Below are positions 17,530-28,785 of a stretch of DNA of 64,000 nucleotides, piece by piece. The DNA lies in NCBI GenBank assembly GCA_024278175.1, contig JAJRTS010000061.1, forward strand, positions 80,176-144,175. The letters run 5' to 3'. Origin of the DNA: Gemmatimonadales bacterium. Its GTDB lineage: Bacteria; Gemmatimonadota; Glassbacteria; GWA2-58-10. The notes beneath the pieces are model-generated. The model saw only the letters and a program-made list of their open reading frames with translations. It was not told the DNA's origin and ran no database searches. Every line of letters starts with the position of its first letter. Position 1 is the first letter of the stretch. Both the position numbers and the translations under genes were made by a program.

Positions 17530-18300
17530 CTAGCTCAGAGAGCGCTCCATTTCCGGCTGCGGCTGCATGCTGCGCATCTCGATCAAGCGCAGGACTACTC
17601 CCGTGATGCCTTCCACTCCCAGTTTTTCCTGATTCAGCACAAGATCGTAGTGCTGCGGCAGCTTGAGGTCCTCGGCTACGAAATCGCGCACGAATCGTCC
17701 GCGCTCGCGGTCGTTGTGTACCACATGGCGGCGGCACTTTTTCAGGTCGTCGAATCTCTCGAAAGCCATCACCTGCTGAACCCGCCAGTCCAGCGGGGCC
17801 ACCACCCGCAGATGCAGTCCGCCCGCGAGGCGCGCGGTGATCAGGCCGCTGCCCCTGCCGATCAGGATCACCCGTCCGACAGCCGCCAGCCGGAAGATCG
17901 TTTCGGCAAGATTCTTGAATACCTGCAGGGTTGAGGGTTCCCCGGTGAACATCCCGGTAATGTAATCGCCGAACGCGAATTTGCGTTGCAAATCGACCGT
18001 GTTCACCAGCGCATGGCTGAGCTTGTAGTCCCGGCAGACAGTGTCAACCAGCTTGCGGTCGTAGACTGTCCACGGAGGCTCCCCGCCGGAGGGCTGTCCG
18101 TTCAGCTCCCCGGCCAGCCGGTCGGCGATCCTGAACCCGGCGCAACCGTATTCGCGGGAAATGGTAATGAACTTCGTTGCCGGTTGCCGGGGTTTACGCT
18201 CGCTTTCGACACCCTCGGCCTGCCAGTACTTGAACTGTTCCTCTACCTGGGCCAGTCTGGCCTTGCGCGAAACCCCGCGGAGTTTGAGGTCTTTTTGCAT
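17530..18300 (-). CDS. Cytidylate kinase-like family protein
   Basis: 256 residues from ATG 18300, chosen for the AAAGGAG motif eight bases before it; the frame extends upstream but that part has no coding character. It has a basic helical N-terminus, then FITISREYGCAGFRIADRLA (~52-71), the degenerate P-loop region typical of the cytidylate-kinase-like family (PF13189), and later VILIGRGSGLITA. True CMP kinase (cmk) is shorter in this region and has a canonical GPxGSGKST loop, absent here. Function in this family is not well established; nucleotide phosphorylation is the default guess. It converges with the histidine kinase gene. Confidence 0.75.
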   Translation of the reverse strand: MQKDLKLRGVSRKARLAQVEEQFKYWQAEGVESERKPRQPATKFITISREYGCAGFRIADRLAGELNGQPSGGEPPWTVYDRKLVDTVCRDYKLSHALVNTVDLQRKFAFGDYITGMFTGEPSTLQVFKNLAETIFRLAAVGRVILIGRGSGLITARLAGGLHLRVVAPLDWRVQQVMAFERFDDLKKCRRHVVHNDRERGRFVRDFVAEDLKLPQHYDLVLNQEKLGVEGITGVVLRLIEMRSMQPQPEMERSLS

Positions 18301-18659
18301 GGCGGCCGCTCCTTTCTCCCGTATTTGAGCAGGGAAGCCGTGTGGGAAATGCAGCGGGAATTTTTGCCGTGAATTTCCCCTTTTTAAAAAGAGTGTTGCA
18401 ACATTCGAAAGTATGGGAATAATGGTTGTCAGGGGCCGTTCCCCGCTATTGCTGGCCGAAACCCGGTATGAGCAATCTAACTGCTTGAAATAAAAACAAA
18501 TAGCAGGACCGGTAAAAAAACGGCTTGGCTTGCCCTTGACGACTTGCCCGGGCAAAATATTTCATCCCAGGACGTTGAAGTTTTATTCCAACGCCCCTTT
18601 AAACAATGAGCTTTGGCCGGGGGAAAGTCAAGCGGTGGGGCAGAGTATAGCCGTGGGGG
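18301..18659. other. 359-base intergenic region
   Basis: Lies between the stop of ispH-ubiA (18660) and the start of the cytidylate-kinase-like gene (18300), both on the minus strand. It contains the ribosome site of the latter and a short palindrome CTTTTTAAAAAG near 18380-18391. I see no gene, tRNA or convincing promoter. Confidence 0.5.
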
Positions 18660-20396
18660 TCAGCCAAGGAGCAGGGCCAGGATTCCCGCCAGGATGAACT
18701 GGGTGTCGCCGGTGACTTCAACGGGCAACTCGCCCTGCAGTACCCGGCGGTCGAAAAGTTGCAGATAGCCGAATATGTATGCGCTCACGGCCAGCATCGC
18801 CCAGCCGAAATCGCTCAGCCAGCCGGTCCAGGCGCCCAGAGCTATCACCAGTGCCTGAACAGTGGTCAGCGAGTAAAGCAGCACTTTCGAGCGCTGGGTG
18901 CCGATCAGGGTCGGCAGGGTTTCGCGGCCCACAATCAAATCGCCCTGGATATCGCGAACATCGAACAGCAGCGAGCGCACGGTCACCAGCAGGAACGTGG
19001 AGACGAAAGCCAGAAAGAACGCAGGAGTCAGCAGCGGCATCTCTTTGATGTACAGGGGAAACATCACTGTTACCACCGACCAGCCCAGCGCCATGAACAG
19101 GTCCTTGCTGGCGGGTATCAATCTCAGGGACAGGCGTTTGATTCCAAGCGGCAGCAGTCTGCCGGGGAAATCGATGCGGTAGATCATCCCCAGCCCGATC
19201 AGCAGCAGCATGATCCCCAGCGGCTGGGCTCCCTGCGATCCGGCAAGCACCAGCGCGCAGACCGCGCCGGCAATGGCCAGCTTCAACATCACCCGTGCCC
19301 GCCGTGCCTGCCGTGACAGCTTACCCGACTGGTCCCGCGACAGCTCGCCGCTGTCGGAAAAGCGGCTGATCAGGTGAACGCTGAGGATATAGCAGAACGA
19401 GATCGCAAAGGGCAGCCATCCCAGCGAAATCCCCATCAGGCGGGCGTTGGCGTAACACAACATCGCGCTGCCCAGGGCCACGTAAAGGTTCGAGCGCACC
19501 ATGAAACGAAATGCGGTCCTGCACAGCCGCCAGAGAGGATTTACACTCTCAGGCTCAATTTCCCGCAGCCGTTCAACTACCTCGATAAGGATCCAGTTCG
19601 GCGTGCTGGCCCCGGCGGTTACCGCCACCGTGCGAAACTTGCCAAGTTCGGCTTCGGTAAGTTCCTCGGCTGTCTCCACGTGAAAAGTGGGCTTGCCCAC
19701 ACCCTCGCTGATCTGGACCAGGTGACGGGTATTGGCGCTGTTTTTACCTCCCACCACAACCACCGCGTCGGCAGAAGAAGCCAGTTCCCTTATCTCTTCC
19801 TGGCGGCGGTATGTGCTGGGGCAGATCGTATCGAGCACTTCCACGTTTTCGAAGCGCTGTCTGATAGCGGCCGTAACGTTGCGGTACACCTCGCGGGTCA
19901 GGGTCGACTGCGCCACCACGCACACGCGTGGCGAATCGGGCAGGGCCGCCACTTCCTCCGCTTTGTTCAGTACGTGGCCGCTGCTGCCCGCGTAACCCGC
20001 CAGCCCGATCACCTCGGCGTGCTTGCGGTCGCCCACGATAACCACCATGTCTCCGGCTTTGCTATGGCGACGGATCAGGCCCTGAATCCGTGACACGTCC
20101 GGACAAGTGGCGTCGCAAACCCTGCCGCCGATACTCAGGATTTTCTTGCGTCTGGCCGGTGAGATCCCGTGGGTGCGGATAAATACCGTATCGCTCGGGC
20201 CGGGACGGTTCTGCTCGGAGATGGCTTTTATGCCGCGGCGTTCCAGCACCTCGATTGTCTGCGGATTGTGGATCAGCGGGCCATCGGTGAATATCGGCCC
20301 GTCGGCCTGGTCGCTTTGCTCCAGCACCTGGGCCATCGCCCTGCGCACTCCCTTGCAGAATCCGGCTGACTGTGCGAGGATAACTTTCATTTGCAT
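18660..20396 (-). CDS. ispH: IspH (HMBPP reductase) fused to a UbiA-like prenyltransferase domain
   Basis: 578 residues. Residues 1-280 are IspH, the last enzyme of the MEP pathway, reducing HMBPP to IPP and DMAPP with a [4Fe-4S] cluster. The three cluster cysteines are present in AGFCKGVRRA (C14), CDATCPDV (C98) and DTICPSTYRRQ (C192), with THGISP, KHAEVIG and AQSTLT also conserved. Normal IspH ends near residue 285-310. Here ~290 residues of membrane protein continue in the same frame with about eight hydrophobic helices and the UbiA second Asp motif SLLFDVRDIQGDLIVGRETLP (479-486 holds the Asp residues); the first Asp motif is only loosely kept (SRFSDSGELSRD, ~344-355). The fused protein would make and use prenyl diphosphates in one chain. 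The acceptor is unknown. Confidence 0.9.
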   Translation of the reverse strand: MQMKVILAQSAGFCKGVRRAMAQVLEQSDQADGPIFTDGPLIHNPQTIEVLERRGIKAISEQNRPGPSDTVFIRTHGISPARRKKILSIGGRVCDATCPDVSRIQGLIRRHSKAGDMVVIVGDRKHAEVIGLAGYAGSSGHVLNKAEEVAALPDSPRVCVVAQSTLTREVYRNVTAAIRQRFENVEVLDTICPSTYRRQEEIRELASSADAVVVVGGKNSANTRHLVQISEGVGKPTFHVETAEELTEAELGKFRTVAVTAGASTPNWILIEVVERLREIEPESVNPLWRLCRTAFRFMVRSNLYVALGSAMLCYANARLMGISLGWLPFAISFCYILSVHLISRFSDSGELSRDQSGKLSRQARRARVMLKLAIAGAVCALVLAGSQGAQPLGIMLLLIGLGMIYRIDFPGRLLPLGIKRLSLRLIPASKDLFMALGWSVVTVMFPLYIKEMPLLTPAFFLAFVSTFLLVTVRSLLFDVRDIQGDLIVGRETLPTLIGTQRSKVLLYSLTTVQALVIALGAWTGWLSDFGWAMLAVSAYIFGYLQLFDRRVLQGELPVEVTGDTQFILAGILALLLG

Positions 20397-20531
20397 TCCA
20401 TAAATCGTGATTCAGCCCGTTAATCTCCGTAGATAGCGGAAGCGGCCGGAAGTGGCTTTCGGGTATCGCCTCCGGGCTGTATATTTATCCTGATCCGATC
20501 AAATAGTCAACCTGAAGCTTAACGGAGACGA

Positions 20532-21320
20532 ATGTTGACAACAGGTAAGGCAAAAGTGCTTGGCGTAATCCCGGCCCGCTGGGCGTCGAGCCGCTTCCCG
20601 GGCAAGGCGCTGGCGGTTATCGCCGGAAAGCCGATGATAGAGCGGGTCTGGCGCCAGGCAAACAAATGCCGCACGCTGGATGAAATCGTGGTCGCCACCG
20701 ATGACGCCCGTATTGCCGACTGTGTAAGGGAATTCGGCGGCGAGGTGATGATGACCCCGGCGGACACGCCCACTGGTACAGACCGGATAGCGCTCGTGGC
20801 CCGTCGGATGCCCGCTTTCCCGGTCGTGCTCAATATCCAGGGCGATGAGCCGTTGCTGGAGCCCGGGCCTATCGATGCGGCGGTGGAGCTGATGCACGCC
20901 ACGCCCACCGCCGGCTGCACCACGCTTGTGCGTCCGGCCCGCAGCGTGCGGGAGCTGAACGACCCCAACGCGGTCAAGGTGCTGATGGGCGCCGGGGGCA
21001 GGATAATCTCTTTCAGCCGGGGGCAGGTCCCGTTCTGCCGTGACGGCAAACTGCTGAAGAGTATCGGGAGCGGGGGCGGGCACCACCCGTGGCGCGTACA
21101 TATCGGCCTTTATGTCTGGAGGCGCGAGGCTTTGCTGGTGCAGGTGGAGTTGCCGGTGGCGCTTGTCGAGGCCAGCGAGGGATTGGAGCAGATGCGCTCG
21201 ATTGTGGCGGGAACTGAATTCTACGCCGCACAGATCGAGGGCACGGCCTCGATAGGCGTGGACCTTCCCGGCGATGTGGCCGAAGTGGAAAAAGCAATCA
21301 TCGAGCTGGGCCGGGATTGA
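20532..21320 (+). CDS. kdsB: 3-deoxy-manno-octulosonate cytidylyltransferase
   Basis: 262 residues. Activates Kdo with CTP to CMP-Kdo for lipid A-core assembly, in the cytoplasm. Family blocks are IPARWASSRFPGKAL (N-terminal nucleotide loop), VVATDDARI, NIQGDEPLLEPGPIDAAV (metal/substrate Asp), and HIGLYVWRREALL. ATG 20532 is preceded by CGGAGACGA, a good ribosome site. It begins the cluster that continues with pyrG, which supplies its CTP, and kdsA-kdsC-kdsD, which supply Kdo. A separate promoter lies between kdsB and pyrG. Confidence 0.96.
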   Translation: MLTTGKAKVLGVIPARWASSRFPGKALAVIAGKPMIERVWRQANKCRTLDEIVVATDDARIADCVREFGGEVMMTPADTPTGTDRIALVARRMPAFPVVLNIQGDEPLLEPGPIDAAVELMHATPTAGCTTLVRPARSVRELNDPNAVKVLMGAGGRIISFSRGQVPFCRDGKLLKSIGSGGGHHPWRVHIGLYVWRREALLVQVELPVALVEASEGLEQMRSIVAGTEFYAAQIEGTASIGVDLPGDVAEVEKAIIELGRD

Positions 21321-21337
21321 GACGGCCGGGATTAGGA

Positions 21338-21366
21338 TTGCAATCGGCCGTGGCAGGGATTATATT
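21338..21366 (+). promoter_or_regulatory. Sigma-70-type promoter for pyrG-kdsACD
   Basis: TTGCAA (21338-21343), 17-base spacer, TATATT (21361-21366), ~90 bases before the pyrG ATG. Confidence 0.5.
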
Positions 21367-21411
21367 TTTCAAGTTCGCATCAAATTGATCAAATACGCGG
21401 TAACAGGCTGA

Positions 21412-23956
<2,545 letters not shown>

Positions 23957-24502
23957 CGACCCCGATGCTCCTGCCAAAGTGGTGGAAAAGGCCGCGACCG
24001 TGGAGATCGTGGCGATGGATATCGACGGGGTGCTCACCGACGGGCATACCTGGCAGTTGGACAACGGTGAGCAGATGCTGTGTTTCAGCGTGCAGGACGG
24101 AGTTTCATTGAACCTCTGCCGCTGTGTGGGCGTAAAACTGGCGGTACTCAGCGGCCGTGATCTTCCCGCCGCGCGGATTCGCATGGAGCGCTTCCCGATC
24201 GAGGAGTTGCGCCTGGGCTGTATCGACAAGGTGACGGCCATGCGTGAGATCGCGCTCAAGTACGATGTGCCCCTGGAGCGGGTGGCTTATATCGGCGACG
24301 ATATTATCGACCTGCCGCTGCTGGGGTTGGTGGGACTGCCCGTGGCCGTGCCCAACGCCATCCCGGAGGTGCTCTCGGCGGCGGCGTGGGTAACCGGCAG
24401 GCCCGGCGGAGAGGGCGCACTGCGGGATTTGATCACGCTGGTGCTCAAGGCTAGGGGTGACTATGTAAAGGCCGTGCAGAGCTATCTGGGTGGGGAGGGG
24501 CA

Positions 24503-25495
24503 TTGAACGCGAAAAATAATCCGGACAGCGGCAGCGAGGCCGTGCTGGAACAGGCGCGGCGGGTGATCGGGATCGAGCGCGACGCCCTGAGCGGGCTTAT
24601 CAGCCGGATCGACGGTTCGTTCGCCGAGGCGGTGGAGCTGATTTTCGCCTGCACGGGCCGGGTGATTGTCTCCGGCGTGGGCAAGAGCGGGATAGTGGGC
24701 CGCAAGATCGCAGCCACGCTGACTTCCACCGGCAGCCCGGCCATATTCGTCCACCCGGTGGATTTCATGCACGGGGACATGGGGCTGGTCAGCCGCGAGG
24801 ATGTGTTCCTGGCGGTGAGCAAGAGCGGCGAGACCTCCGAGCTCGAAGGGATGCTGCATCATTGCAAGCGCTTGGGGATCAAGGTTATCGCCATCACCGG
24901 CAAACGCGATAGTATGCTCTGTGCGCTCGCGGATATCTCGCTGGACGCGGGTGTGGCCCAGGAGGCATGCCCCCACGACCTGGCACCCACGGCCAGCAGC
25001 ACCGCGGCGATGGCCCTGGGCGACGCGCTGGCGGTGTCCCTGCTGGTGCGCCGCGATTTCAAGGCGGAGGATTTCGCGCGCCTGCACCCTGCCGGTGCGC
25101 TGGGGCGCAGGCTGTTGCTGCGTGTGCGCGAGGTAATGGTTTCCGGGGCGAATATGGGTACGGTGGGCCTGGACGCCAGGATGAAGGAAGTTTTGCTGGA
25201 ACTGGTGGCCAAGCGCGGAATCTGCGCCGTGGCCGCTGCCGACGGCAAGCTGGCGGGGGTTGTCACCGATGGTGACTTCAAGCGCCTGATCGGTCGCTGT
25301 ACCGACTTTATCGAGATCCCGGTGGCCGATGTGATGAACCCCCGGGCCAGGACTGTCGGCCCCGAAGACCTCTGCGCGGAGGCCGCCGGGAAAATGGAGA
25401 GCCATGCGATTATCTCCATGCCCGTGATCGATGACGACGGGCGCGTGGTGGGCATGATCCACCTTCACGACCTGATGCGCGCCAGGGTTATCTAG
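24503..25495 (+). CDS. kdsD: D-arabinose-5-phosphate isomerase
   Basis: 330 residues from a TTG start at 24503 overlapping the kdsC stop, with a strong GGGGAGGGG ribosome site. Interconverts ribulose-5-phosphate and arabinose-5-phosphate, the first committed precursor of Kdo. Residues ~40-175 are a sugar-isomerase (SIS) domain (GRVIVSGVGKSGIVGRKIA, VSKSGETSELEGML), followed by LHPAGALGRRL and two CBS domains (~215-330, VREVMVSG and VADVMNP) that may bind a regulatory nucleotide. This is the KdsD/KpsF architecture; which of the two names is used is conventional. It ends the cluster; a 215-base repeat with a strong hairpin follows. Confidence 0.95.
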   Translation: MNAKNNPDSGSEAVLEQARRVIGIERDALSGLISRIDGSFAEAVELIFACTGRVIVSGVGKSGIVGRKIAATLTSTGSPAIFVHPVDFMHGDMGLVSREDVFLAVSKSGETSELEGMLHHCKRLGIKVIAITGKRDSMLCALADISLDAGVAQEACPHDLAPTASSTAAMALGDALAVSLLVRRDFKAEDFARLHPAGALGRRLLLRVREVMVSGANMGTVGLDARMKEVLLELVAKRGICAVAAADGKLAGVVTDGDFKRLIGRCTDFIEIPVADVMNPRARTVGPEDLCAEAAGKMESHAIISMPVIDDDGRVVGMIHLHDLMRARVI

Positions 25496-25574
25496 CGGCG
25501 TGCCCGAAAAAACACGCTTCTATAAGCGGGCTCGAAATATTCAAATGAAAAATTGGACGGCTAACTTGTGATGA

Positions 25575-25788
25575 GGAAGTTTTTTGGATCACTCATTTTT
25601 GTGTATCAAAAGAAAATGCAGGGGTTGTTAATTGTAACTACATGATCTTACTTAAAGCCAGGCCCTTTGATGAAAAGTTTTGGAAAAAGAGTGGGGGAGT
25701 GTGAGGGGGAGAGAAAAGAACCTTTTTAAAAAGGTTTTGTCTCTCCCCCTCACAATTCTTTCAATTCTTTGATTACATCAAAGGTCTC
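25575..25788 (+). repeat. Dispersed ~215-base repeat, copy 1 (hairpin element)
   Basis: Matches 38095-38311 in the same orientation, by eye ~85% or better, with runs of identity such as TGCAGGGGTTGTTAATTGTA. Inside is a long palindrome at 25700-25754: TGTGAGGGGGAGAG pairs with CTCTCCCCCTCACA over 14 pairs, then a small internal loop, then AACCTTTTT with AAAAAGGTT. A 9-base inverted pair CCTTTGATG (25664-25672) / CATCAAAGG (25776-25784) brackets it, and the right end also folds alone (CTTTGAT-TAC-ATCAAAG). It has no coding capacity. It fills most of the 314-base gap between kdsD and lptC and could act as a terminator or a processed RNA hairpin. Confidence 0.85.
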
Positions 25789-25809
25789 AGAGTGCAAAAC
25801 TATCCGGCT

Positions 25810-26391
25810 ATGAACAACAAAAATGCACTGGCCGTCATGGCCCCGGCGGTAATTTTCGCCGCTCTCGCCGTCCTTGTGGCCCTGGCCGGCTGCACGGCCC
25901 GTCCCGAGGCGGATTCCGCGCCCGTAACCGCCGCCGCGGACATCGAGATGCCCGACCAGGTGTTTGACGGGTTCGAGATGTCGCTGACCGACGACGGGAT
26001 CAGCAAGGGGCTGGTCCTGGCCCGCAGGGCGGAGAAATACGGTGAACTCCAGGAGTTCCGGGCCAGCGGGCTGACTGTGTTTTTTTACACCGAATCCGGC
26101 CGGGTGAGCTCTGTGCTGACCTCGCGCAGGGGGGTTATCCATACCGATACGGGCAACATGGAAGCGATGGACTCGGTGGTGGTTTTCTCCTCCGACAGCA
26201 CCCGCACCCTGCACACCGAGCATCTTGTCTGGCTTAAGGGCGACAACATGATCCGTGGCGACAGCGCGGTTGTGGTCACTGGGCTCCGGGGAGAGGTAGC
26301 CGGCGATGGGTTTACCGCCGATGTGGGTTTCGAGAGAATCGACCTGAAAAATCCGACCGGAGATGTAAATGTGCTCGGCGACAAGTTCTGA
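25810..26391 (+). CDS. lptC: LptC-like LPS export lipoprotein
   Basis: 193 residues from ATG 25810 (a GTG at 25792 is also open; neither has a clear ribosome site). The N-terminus is hydrophobic and ends in a lipobox LAGC (AALAVLVALAGCTARP), so it is probably a lipoprotein, whereas E. coli LptC keeps a membrane helix. Residues ~55-190 are beta-rich with the LptC/YrbK pattern: GISKGLVLARRAEKYGEL, VFFYTESGRVSSVLTSRRGVI, and WLKGDNMIRGDSAVVVTGLRGEV. LptC receives LPS from the LptBFG transporter and passes it to LptA. The gene overlaps the OstA-like gene by 23 bases and precedes lptB, which strongly supports the call. lptF and lptG are not in the window. Confidence 0.85.
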   Translation: MNNKNALAVMAPAVIFAALAVLVALAGCTARPEADSAPVTAAADIEMPDQVFDGFEMSLTDDGISKGLVLARRAEKYGELQEFRASGLTVFFYTESGRVSSVLTSRRGVIHTDTGNMEAMDSVVVFSSDSTRTLHTEHLVWLKGDNMIRGDSAVVVTGLRGEVAGDGFTADVGFERIDLKNPTGDVNVLGDKF

Positions 26392-27670
26392 GCGCCTCCC
26401 GCTGACTCGCCACCTGCTGCTGCAGGGCCTGTTGTTCGCTCTGCTGCTTCCGGCCGCCACGCCGAGCGCCCGGCAGGATTCCGGCCAGAGTGTGCCGTTT
26501 AAAATCCGCCACGCCGACCAGTTTGTTCAGAGCAAGGACTCCACGGGCGCCCGGCTTTACGTTCTGCTGGGCAACGTGCTGATCGTCCGCGAGGCCACTT
26601 CCATCTCCTGCGACAGTCTGACCTATTTCCCCGACAACGGTTTTTTCCATTGTATCGGCAGCGTGCATGTGGCCGACAGCGTGCGTTCGCTCTCGAGCGA
26701 TACGCTGTTTTATTATCTGGACCGGGCTTACTATCGCGCCGCCGGCGACATGCGGTGGAGTTCCGGAAAACTTTGGGGCAGCGGTAACCAGGGCGAGTAC
26801 TGGCGCGGTAGCGCTCTGTTCAGGGTAACGGGCGAGGCGTTCGCGGCCGACAGCGCGCGTGAGCTGCATAGCGAGACCATGGAGTACGAATCCGCCACCG
26901 GGGTGCTGCGCGCACAGGGCGATGTGCGTTTCTCCGAGAGCGAATCCGGCTCCACCGGCGCGGCCGCAAGTGCGAGGTACAGTAGCGGGGACAAGCTGCT
27001 TGTTCTTCGCGGACGGCCCGTGCTGACCTACTACGAGGACGAGGACAGCTTGCGCCAGGACCCCTTCAGCCTTACCGGCGACGTGGCTACCAGTTTCGGC
27101 CGGGACAGCCTTACCGCCACCGGCCGGGTCCGTCTCTGGCGCGACAGCCTGAGCGTGACCTCCGACAGCCTGTTTCACAACCTGGCCACGGACAGGAGCT
27201 ATTTCCGTGGCGGACCTCCCCGGGTGGAGCATCCCGAGTACCGCCTTAGCGCCGAACGGCTGGACATCTCGAGCAGGGAGCGGCACCTGGAGTTGATCGA
27301 GGCCGAGGTCGGCGGGCGCGGTGAGTTCAGTACCGGCGGAGACTCAGCAGAGCAGCGCGGCCTCCGCCGGGAGCATGGAAGCTGGATAGAGGGGGATACG
27401 CTACGGCTGTTTTTCAGCCGCAATGCGATGGACAGTATTTACGCGGCCGGCTCAGCGCGCAGCTTTTATCGTGAAAACGAATTGAGCGGAGTCAATTACG
27501 TGCAGGGCGGGATAATCCTGTTGGTGTTCGAGGATAATCTGCTGGAAGTGGTCGAGGTGCGCGACGGTGGACGGGGAGTGTACGTTCCACCTGATACAGG
27601 CGGCGTAATTACTGTTATTCCGGACTCTTCCGGTTTTTTATCACCCCCGGACAGTGTTTTTCCGCGCTAA
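26369..27670 (+). CDS. lptA: OstA/LptA-like LPS transport protein, long form
   Basis: 433 residues. Signal peptide HLLLQGLLFALLLPAATPSA. The mature part is a series of OstA-type beta-jellyroll strands: LYVLLGNVLIVREATSISCD, FHCIGSVHVADSV, GDVRFSESE and ATGRVRLWRDSLSV, giving several 'D.l.y....f...G.v.....' repeats. LptA bridges the periplasm by polymerising beta-jellyroll units; ordinary LptA is ~180 residues, so this form could span more per chain. Such OstA-like proteins are common outside Proteobacteria. The start codon ATG 26369 has GGAG upstream and lies within lptC. The gene could be called ostA-like; I use lptA as the role, not strict orthology. Confidence 0.78.
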   Translation: MCSATSSERLPLTRHLLLQGLLFALLLPAATPSARQDSGQSVPFKIRHADQFVQSKDSTGARLYVLLGNVLIVREATSISCDSLTYFPDNGFFHCIGSVHVADSVRSLSSDTLFYYLDRAYYRAAGDMRWSSGKLWGSGNQGEYWRGSALFRVTGEAFAADSARELHSETMEYESATGVLRAQGDVRFSESESGSTGAAASARYSSGDKLLVLRGRPVLTYYEDEDSLRQDPFSLTGDVATSFGRDSLTATGRVRLWRDSLSVTSDSLFHNLATDRSYFRGGPPRVEHPEYRLSAERLDISSRERHLELIEAEVGGRGEFSTGGDSAEQRGLRREHGSWIEGDTLRLFFSRNAMDSIYAAGSARSFYRENELSGVNYVQGGIILLVFEDNLLEVVEVRDGGRGVYVPPDTGGVITVIPDSSGFLSPPDSVFPR

Positions 27671-27825
27671 ACCATTGACATCTCCCCCATACTTTCTTTA
27701 ATTTTATAAGAGACTGGCATGATTTTTGTTGGCGAATGTACCGCGGTAGCGGTCCCAGGGGGCGATGACGAAGGAGGAAATCGCGGCCCGGGCCTGCGAG
27801 TTGCGGATAACGGGAGAAAACACTA

Positions 27826-28554
27826 CTGTCTGATCTGCGTCTATATACACGGGGTCTGGTCAAAAAATACAAGAAGCGCAGGGTTGTGGATCAAGTTGAC
27901 CTCGAAGTGGGCCAGGGTGAAGTTGTGGGGTTGCTGGGCCCAAACGGCGCGGGTAAGACAACTACCTTCTACATGATAGTCGGACTGATCAGACCCGGGG
28001 CCGGCGATATTTTTCTCGGTGAGCGCAAGCTTACCGGCCTGCCGATGTACCGCAGGGCCGGAATGGGGATCGGTTACCTGCCCCAGGAACCGTCGGTGTT
28101 CCGCAAACTGACGGTAGAGGAAAACCTTATTGCGATCCTCGAAACGCGCCCCATGAGCAGGGCGGAGCGCGCAAGCCGCCTCGAGGAGTTGCTCGATGAG
28201 CTGGGATTGCAGAAGGTGCGCTCAAGCATGGCCTATTCGCTTTCAGGCGGGGAGCGCAGGCGGCTGGAGATTACCCGCGCGCTGATTACTCAGCCGCGCT
28301 TTATCCTGCTTGATGAGCCGTTTGCGGGGGTCGATCCGATTGCTGTCGACGATATTCAGGAAATTATCAGCAGGCTCAAACAGCGGGGGATCGGAATTCT
28401 GATCACCGATCATAATGTCCGCGAAACGCTGCAGATAACCGACAGAGCTTATATCATGTTCGAGGGACGGATTCATCTCAGCGGGGATGCCGAGACACTG
28501 ATCAACGACCCGACAGCGCGTAAACTGTATCTGGGACAGGATTTTAAAATGTAA
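27826..28554 (+). CDS. lptB: LPS export ABC transporter ATPase LptB, CTG start
   Basis: 242 residues if started at CTG 27826; a stop at 27808 closes the frame upstream. The first conventional start is GTG 27886, but this would delete the conserved first strand ([17 protein letters not shown]), which all LptB proteins have right before [14 protein letters not shown] lies at 27812-27816. Motifs: Walker [11 protein letters not shown] (38-47), Q-loop YLPQEPSVF, signature [11 protein letters not shown] (~135-145), Walker [14 protein letters not shown] and switch His ITDHNVRE. It powers LPS extraction from the inner membrane with LptFG. A weak promoter-like TTGACA is at 27675-27680. Downstream lie a MITE-like element and rpoN. 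Confidence 0.93.
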   Translation: MSDLRLYTRGLVKKYKKRRVVDQVDLEVGQGEVVGLLGPNGAGKTTTFYMIVGLIRPGAGDIFLGERKLTGLPMYRRAGMGIGYLPQEPSVFRKLTVEENLIAILETRPMSRAERASRLEELLDELGLQKVRSSMAYSLSGGERRRLEITRALITQPRFILLDEPFAGVDPIAVDDIQEIISRLKQRGIGILITDHNVRETLQITDRAYIMFEGRIHLSGDAETLINDPTARKLYLGQDFKM

Positions 28555-28555
28555 A

Positions 28556-28735
28556 GGGGACCTCTGATAATTTAGATATTGAAGCGAGCCCGAGCGAGAA
28601 GCTGCTCCGGCAAGGCTTGATGATAAAAACCGCCGGAAGCATAGCCGCGCTATGTTGAGGACGGTTTTAAACAAAAACGCAGCCGGGCAGTTGGGTAGCA
28701 CCGGCGCAGCCAATAGATGATTATTAGAGGTTCCT
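28556..28735. mobile_element. MITE-like element with imperfect terminal inverted repeats
   Basis: About 180 bases filling the gap between lptB and rpoN. The ends GGGGACCTCTGATAAT (28556-28571) and ATTATTAGAGGTTCCT (28720-28735) are inverted repeats agreeing at 13 of 16 positions. An internal palindrome is centred near 28651: CATAGC-CGC-GCTATG flanked by outer arms AAACCG and CGGTTT. No frame codes for a transposase. No other copy lies in this window, so mobility is inferred from structure only. Confidence 0.5.
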
Positions 28736-28785
28736 AAAGGCCTGGCCGCCGTTGGCCAGCCGGCAATTCAGCCGCGGAATGCGAG

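Noticed and set aside
27765..27833. 22-codon frame starting ATG just before lptB, with GGAGG inside
   Set aside because: Too short to support as a gene and overlaps the lptB start; no similarity recognised. Could be a leader peptide but nothing beyond position argues for it.
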